The notes under the pieces were generated by a model that did not search any database, was not told the DNA's origin, and saw only the letters and a list, made by a program, of their open reading frames with translations. Source: Amorphochlora amoebiformis (lineage: Eukaryota > Cercozoa > Chlorarachniophyceae). Taken from it: DNA of 64,000 bases. Numbering within the stretch: the stretch's first letter is position 1; each line of letters starts with the position of its first letter. Shown here in pieces: positions 1 to 64,000 of the stretch. A program made the position numbers and the translations under genes. The stretch lies in contig BAAHQB010000008.1 of NCBI GenBank assembly GCA_054601695.1, positions 372,001 through 436,000 of the forward strand, in the 5' to 3' direction.

Positions 1-83
<83 letters not shown>

Positions 84-142
84 ATTTGTATATATATGTG
101 TGTATATATATATTCATATATATAAAATATACATATATTATA

Positions 143-175
<33 letters not shown>

Positions 176-189
176 GCATATTTATAATA

Positions 190-234
<45 letters not shown>

Positions 235-284
235 ATATATATATATGTGTATGTATGTATATGCATGCATATATATATATATAT
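1..284. repeat. (TA)n microsatellite, left flank of retrotransposon
   Basis: Almost pure alternating TA with a few TG/TC interruptions. It runs directly into the TG terminus of the LTR at 285, and the same kind of array resumes at 3941, so the element split one (TA)n tract. No coding signal is seen. It is probably part of an intron of the giant plus-strand gene, because the first exon in the window (4132) has an acceptor in front of it and is not a gene start. Confidence 0.85.
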
Positions 285-522
285 TGTCAGCGTAGCAGTG
301 GTAGTTGTCCGATTGACTGTTGTCCGTTTGGATTATGGCAAATGATAATGACTAAATTCACAAGAAAATTCTCGCGTAGAAGGCCTTCCCTACCTAAGGT
401 CTTCCCTTGGAAGATCTTCCCCTCGGATGACTATTGCTAATTCGCATGCGTAGATTACGAATATGACGGTAGTCTAGCGATCTGACGTCTAGTTAAGCTT
501 GTAGGTCCGGTATACGTTAACA
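285..522 (-). repeat. 3' LTR of the copia element
   Basis: This 238-bp repeat appears identical to 3703-3940. In element orientation it begins TGTTAACG and ends GCTGACA, the TG...CA termini recognised by retroviral-type integrases. The gag-pol frame reads into it before stopping at 489. Related diverged copies occur alone at 41919-42175 and 60150-60385. Confidence 0.93.
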
Positions 523-530
523 CTCCCCTC
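523..530 (-). other. Polypurine tract of the copia element
   Basis: On the minus strand the eight bases GAGGGGAG directly precede the TG of the 3' LTR. A short purine run at this exact place is the usual primer for plus-strand DNA synthesis in LTR elements. Position and composition are seen; the role is inferred from the family. Confidence 0.8.
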
Positions 531-705
531 GACGCGCCGCTCCTGCCAGCGTCGACCTTTGCTGCGCTCTTGGTTGGAGCCACATGCGCTTCCGTGTCCA
601 GATATGCTTCCGCCAGCTTGAAGAGTGTAGCCCCGCTCACAGCCTTGGTAAGCCCATCCGCTAACTGTTGATCTGTTGGTATGTATTCCAACATATATAT
701 CCCAC
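530..705 (-). pseudogene. RNase H C-terminal remnant, out of frame
   Basis: In the minus frame next to that of gag-pol the sequence reads EYIPTDQQLADGLTKAV, the conserved end of copia RNase H. It is joined directly to the early RT segment, so several hundred codons between VYMEIPG and this motif are deleted and the frame is shifted. The breakpoint lies near 690-710. Confidence 0.85.
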
Positions 706-3693
706 AATCTCCCTGGTATCTCCATATAGACTTCGTCGTCCTCTGGTCCATGTAGGTACGCGTTGTTGATGTCCGCGCTCAATATCTTCCGTCCCTTCAC
801 TTGTGCAAGTGCCAGAATGGCCCTTAAGCTGGCGATCCTCAGCGTCGGGGCGTATCGATCATTAAAGCTCACCCCATACTGTGTATATCCCTTCGCCACC
901 ACGCGTGCCTTCTTGCGCCCAGGTTCACCATCCTTGTTCAGTTTCTGCTTGTAGAGAGTCCTAACACCAACAACCCTCATCTCAGGTCGTCGTGCGATGA
1001 TCTTCCAGGTCCCGTTCTTCTCCAGTGCCTCTATCTCTTCATCGGTTGCCTTCACCCATGCAGGATGATGCCTCGCCTCCTCCCAGTTCTTGGGTTCGGT
1101 GCCGTCGCTTATACCGAACATACAGTCCTCCATCGCCGCAGCCACTTCAACGTTGCCCTTAGCGCTTGGGATCTCGCTGCCTCCCTGTCCGTCGTATACT
1201 GTGCGTTGCGTCCGAGTGCGTGTTGAACGCCTAGGTGCCGTTTCTTCTTCGTCGTCGTTGTCGTCGTCGTCGTCAGACTCCCCCATATCCGGTGCATTAT
1301 TCTTCTCCCCCTCTCCGTCGGCAGCCTTGTCGTCGGAGAACGTCGTTTCAGGATATATATATATATCATTCTGCTTCTCAGGAGATATATATATATCTTC
1401 TCGTCGAGCCTTGAAGTTGAATATGGTATCGTAGAACCTAACATGCGCCTCTTTCACCACTTTACCGTTTTCCTTAAGCACTTTGAACGTTTTAGTCTGA
1501 TCCCCTGTGTATCCTAGGAACCTGCATCGTTCAGCCTTGTCGCCGAATCCGCCTTGATCCATCAGTTTTGGGTCTTTAACACGATATCCGACACATCCAA
1601 AGGCATGTAGATGTGCCACCGATGGCTTCTTCTTGAAGATTTTCTCGTACGCGGTCCTCTTCCCTCGTGATGGTGGTATGCGATTAAGTGTATATATCGC
1701 ATATCGGAGTGCTGCTGGCCAATACTTCAATCCCAAGCCGCTTTGCTTCAGCGCTGCCCGAGTCATTCTCTTGACCGTCTGGATTCGCCTCTCGATGAAC
1801 CCATTCTGCTGTGGTGTTCTTGGTGCTGCCTGAACGATTTCAATGCCCTTTCCACGGCAGTAGTCCACCAGCTGCTTATCTAGCACCTCCTTGCCGTCGT
1901 CGTACACGAACCTCTTCAATCTTTTGCCAGTTTTGTTCTCCAACATCTCCAGGTAAGCCTTGAACTCCTTGAAAAACTTCTTGCCTCCTAACGATGTTCC
2001 CATCAGGTATCCAGATCCTTCGTCGGCCAAAACGATAGCATAGCTGCCCTCTGGTGACCCGACGTACTTTCCAATAACGTCTCCATGCCATGTATCCATC
2101 ACCGTCTTCACCTTGTGCTCCTTCGGTTTCTTGGAGCTCATTGGTTGCTTCTTCATCTTCGTGACTTGGCAGCATTCGCATACCTCTGGATGCTCCTTGA
2201 CATCCGAAATTGACAATCCAGCCACGACTCCCGACTTCTTCATCTTCTTGATGACCCTACTTGGCGTATGTCCTAGTGCCAGGTGCCATTTCCATAAGGA
2301 CCTCGACCTCGCCTTGTCGTCAAACCATGCGCCAAGGTTATCATCGTTCGCCACAGGGATGAGGAAGAGCTTCTTCTTGGTCCCAGAAGTCCTGCAGATC
2401 TCATCTCCATCCTTCATAATCGAGACGTCGTCCTGCTCCCCCACGAACCTGAGTCGATATCCATCTTCACGTAGCCGCCGTTGAGCCACGTAGTTCGCCG
2501 CAGCTCCGGGGCAATATGCCACATTGGTCATCTTGAGTACTTTCCCATTCCTTAGTGGCACTTCAACGTCCCCAAAGCCCTTGGATTCCATTCGGGTCTC
2601 GCCGTTGCCTAGCTTGAAAGCATGATTCTTCACCACCCTGAAGGTCTTGAAGTACCGCTTGTCCTTGAAGCAGCTCCTCGTGCATCCACTGTCGAGCACC
2701 AGATATCCAGCAGTCGAGCCGTCGCCCCAGTTGCCTGCCACCGTGCTCCAGTTGTAATCCGATTCGCTGCCATCCTCAAGTATCGCCGCATCATCATCTT
2801 GTTCGTTGAGCAATGGACAATCCTTCTTCATGTGCCCCTTCTTGTTGCACTTGAAACATTTGCCCCTGAACTTCCTCGATGCTCCCTTCGGCCTCCCAGA
2901 CTTCGCGGTCATCAACTTGTCGATCCTAGTCTTCATCTTCGCAAGATCCTTCGCAGACATGTCCTTGAGATTCTTGGTCCCTTGATGCTCATGGCCGGCC
3001 GCCACGATATCCTTTACCTTGGTCTCATAGTTGTTAGCCGCCTTCCTTGCTGCCACACTAGTGATCGCCGTTACCGCCGCTTGGTAGGTAGTAGGGTGCA
3101 GTGCAATATTCTCGAGTGTAGAGCCGTACTCGTCCTCCGGGAGAGCCATCATGAGCGCCACGATTCTGTCCTCGTCGTCCATGGTCTTGCCCAGCCCGGT
3201 GAGTGCATCCGCCGTCTCCTCGATCTCTGAAGCCAGCTTCCCGAAATCGCCGCTGTAATCGTCAAGCGTCTGACGATTCAACTTCTTCTGTAGCTTCATC
3301 CTCCTAAACAGTCGTGGACCCTCGATGCCAGCGCGCAGACGAGCCCAGAGGTACACTGGATCCTCCCTCCCGGTTGTAAGATGTTCATACTTACGTCCCA
3401 CCGTGAGCACCAATGTAGCATGCAGTAGCATCCTCAACTTTATATGCGCGTCCTCTTTCCCATCGAGATTCGTTGCCCATTTCCCCTCCTTCATCTCAAC
3501 CACATGCTGTGGACGTAGAGCGTCAGGATTCTTCCAATCCATGATGGATCGTGCCCCAAGCTTCATGCAGTCCTCGAGCTGAAGTGCCTTCACCATCATA
3601 GAGACGCTCTTGGCATACTTGGTCCAGTCGTCCTCCTTGGTAAGCTTCAGCTTGGCAGTCCACTTGAGTAGGGCAGTACGTGTCGCTTCGAAA

Positions 3694-3702
3694 CTCATAA
3701 CC
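3694..3702 (-). promoter_or_regulatory. Putative primer-binding site overlapping the gag ATG
   Basis: Directly inside the 5' LTR the minus strand reads GGTTATGAG. This is complementary to the anticodon-loop segment CTCATAACC typical of eukaryotic initiator tRNA-Met. Drosophila copia is known to prime from a 5' half of that tRNA cleaved at the anticodon, giving a similar GGTTATG site. Here the ATG in this motif is also the gag start codon (3696-3698). Only nine bases match clearly, so the assignment is moderate. Confidence 0.55.
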
Positions 3703-3936
3703 TGTCAGCGTAGCAGTGGTAGTTGTCCGATTGACTGTTGTCCGTTTGGATTATGGCAAATGATAATGACTAAATTCACAAGAAAATTCTCGCGTAGAAG
3801 GCCTTCCCTACCTAAGGTCTTCCCTTGGAAGATCTTCCCCTCGGATGACTATTGCTAATTCGCATGCGTAGATTACGAATATGACGGTAGTCTAGCGATC
3901 TGACGTCTAGTTAAGCTTGTAGGTCCGGTATACGTT

Positions 3937-3940
<4 letters not shown>
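3703..3940 (-). repeat. 5' LTR of the copia element
   Basis: This 238-bp LTR appears identical to 285-522 and should carry the promoter for minus-strand transcription of gag-pol. No TATA box was assigned with confidence. It abuts (TA)n at 3941. Confidence 0.93.
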
Positions 3941-3996
<56 letters not shown>

Positions 3997-4007
3997 TAAC
4001 ATATATA

Positions 4008-4057
<50 letters not shown>

Positions 4058-4067
4058 GTATATGTAT

Positions 4068-4125
<58 letters not shown>

Positions 4126-4131
4126 CAACAG

Positions 4132-63886
<59,755 letters not shown>

Positions 63887-63889
63887 GTA

Positions 63890-63934
<45 letters not shown>

Positions 63935-64000
63935 ATATATATATAGTTATAATATATATATATATATGTATTATATAAGACATATATGGTGTGCGTCATT
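63887..64000 (+). other. Start of the next intron at the window edge
   Basis: After the donor gtatgc only (TA)n with minor interruptions is present to the end of the window. Confidence 0.7.

Larger units (their letters stand above)
489..3698 (-). pseudogene. Copia gag-pol polyprotein, truncated in RT
   Basis: An open frame of 1,069 codons starts with ATG at 3698, only four bases after the LTR. Visible parts: copia Gag; zinc knuckle CFKCNKKGHMKKDC at residues ~281-294; aspartic protease DSG (Asp ~336); integrase HHCC finger (WHLALGH ... CECC) and catalytic core with Asp ~540, Asp ~600 and Glu ~636 in TPQQNGFIERR, giving the classic D,D35E spacing. The start of RT follows (KARVVAKGYTQ, SADINNAYLHG, VYMEIPG). 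The frame then jumps near 690-710 into out-of-frame RNase H sequence, losing the YVDD catalytic block. The last ~60 residues are frameshifted and run into the LTR. Gag, protease and integrase look intact; RT does not. Confidence 0.9.
285..3940 (-). mobile_element. Ty1/copia LTR retrotransposon, internally deleted
   Basis: Two direct repeats of 238 bp (285-522 and 3703-3940) with TG...CA ends bound a 3.18-kb interior read on the minus strand. The order gag, protease, integrase, reverse transcriptase, RNase H (integrase before RT) defines the copia superfamily. Next to the upstream LTR is a possible primer site (3694-3702), and next to the downstream LTR a polypurine tract (523-530). Most of RT and RNase H is missing, so the copy cannot be autonomous. 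The LTRs look identical, implying recent insertion. Both flanks are (TA)n, so the target-site duplication cannot be defined. It lies antisense to the giant gene, presumably in an intron. Confidence 0.93.

Noticed and set aside
100-440. Open frames of Tyr/Ile repeats such as IYIYIY across the window
   Set aside because: They are six-frame translations of (TA)n microsatellites, open only because ATA and TAT lack stops. No real protein is implied.

Overview
This is an intron-dense nuclear genome segment of a eukaryote, most likely a single-celled protist. It has very short exons (about 80 nt on average), GT-AG and some GC-AG spliceosomal introns, standard code (no in-frame stops in any reconstructed exon), (TA)n microsatellites in most introns, CT-rich tracts before acceptors, and copia-type LTR elements. 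I cannot name the lineage from sequence alone. No bacterial genes, rRNA, tRNA or CRISPR arrays were seen.

Layout: positions 1-284 are (TA)n. Positions 285-3940 hold a minus-strand Ty1/copia retrotransposon with two apparently identical 238-bp LTRs and an internal deletion that removes the reverse transcriptase catalytic core. From 4132 to 63886 (plus strand) I could chain 177 exons by splice sites and reading phase into one continuous open frame of 13,888 nt (about 4,629 residues). It has no start or stop codon inside the window, so the gene enters from the left and leaves on the right. The summed exon length gives exactly the phase required at the last donor, an internal check on the model. 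Four solo LTRs (5024-5293, 41919-42175, 56452-56790, 60150-60385) sit in its introns, each embedded in (TA)n.

Protein order: unknown N-terminal part; Lys-rich, RGG and FG/WGQP/GQ low-complexity repeats; acidic Asp/Gly/Lys stretch; LamG-like fold; Tudor/Agenet-like module; SPRY; a LamG-like end piece; two UBA-like helical repeats; charged linker; RCC1 propeller; about twelve SPRY or SPRY-like units with basic linkers; a small repeat-type domain (motif GAGSPIINGEY); Pro-rich linker; two more SPRY units; LamG; and an F5/8C (discoidin)-like domain at the right edge. UBA + RCC1 + SPRY + discoidin resembles giant HERC/HECT-type ubiquitin ligases. A catalytic domain, if there is one, must lie beyond base 64000, so that function is an inference.

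Coordinates were read by eye and may be off by a base or two in places. Weak points are the exon 10/11 junction, exon 83, exon 94, exon 121 and exon 164.
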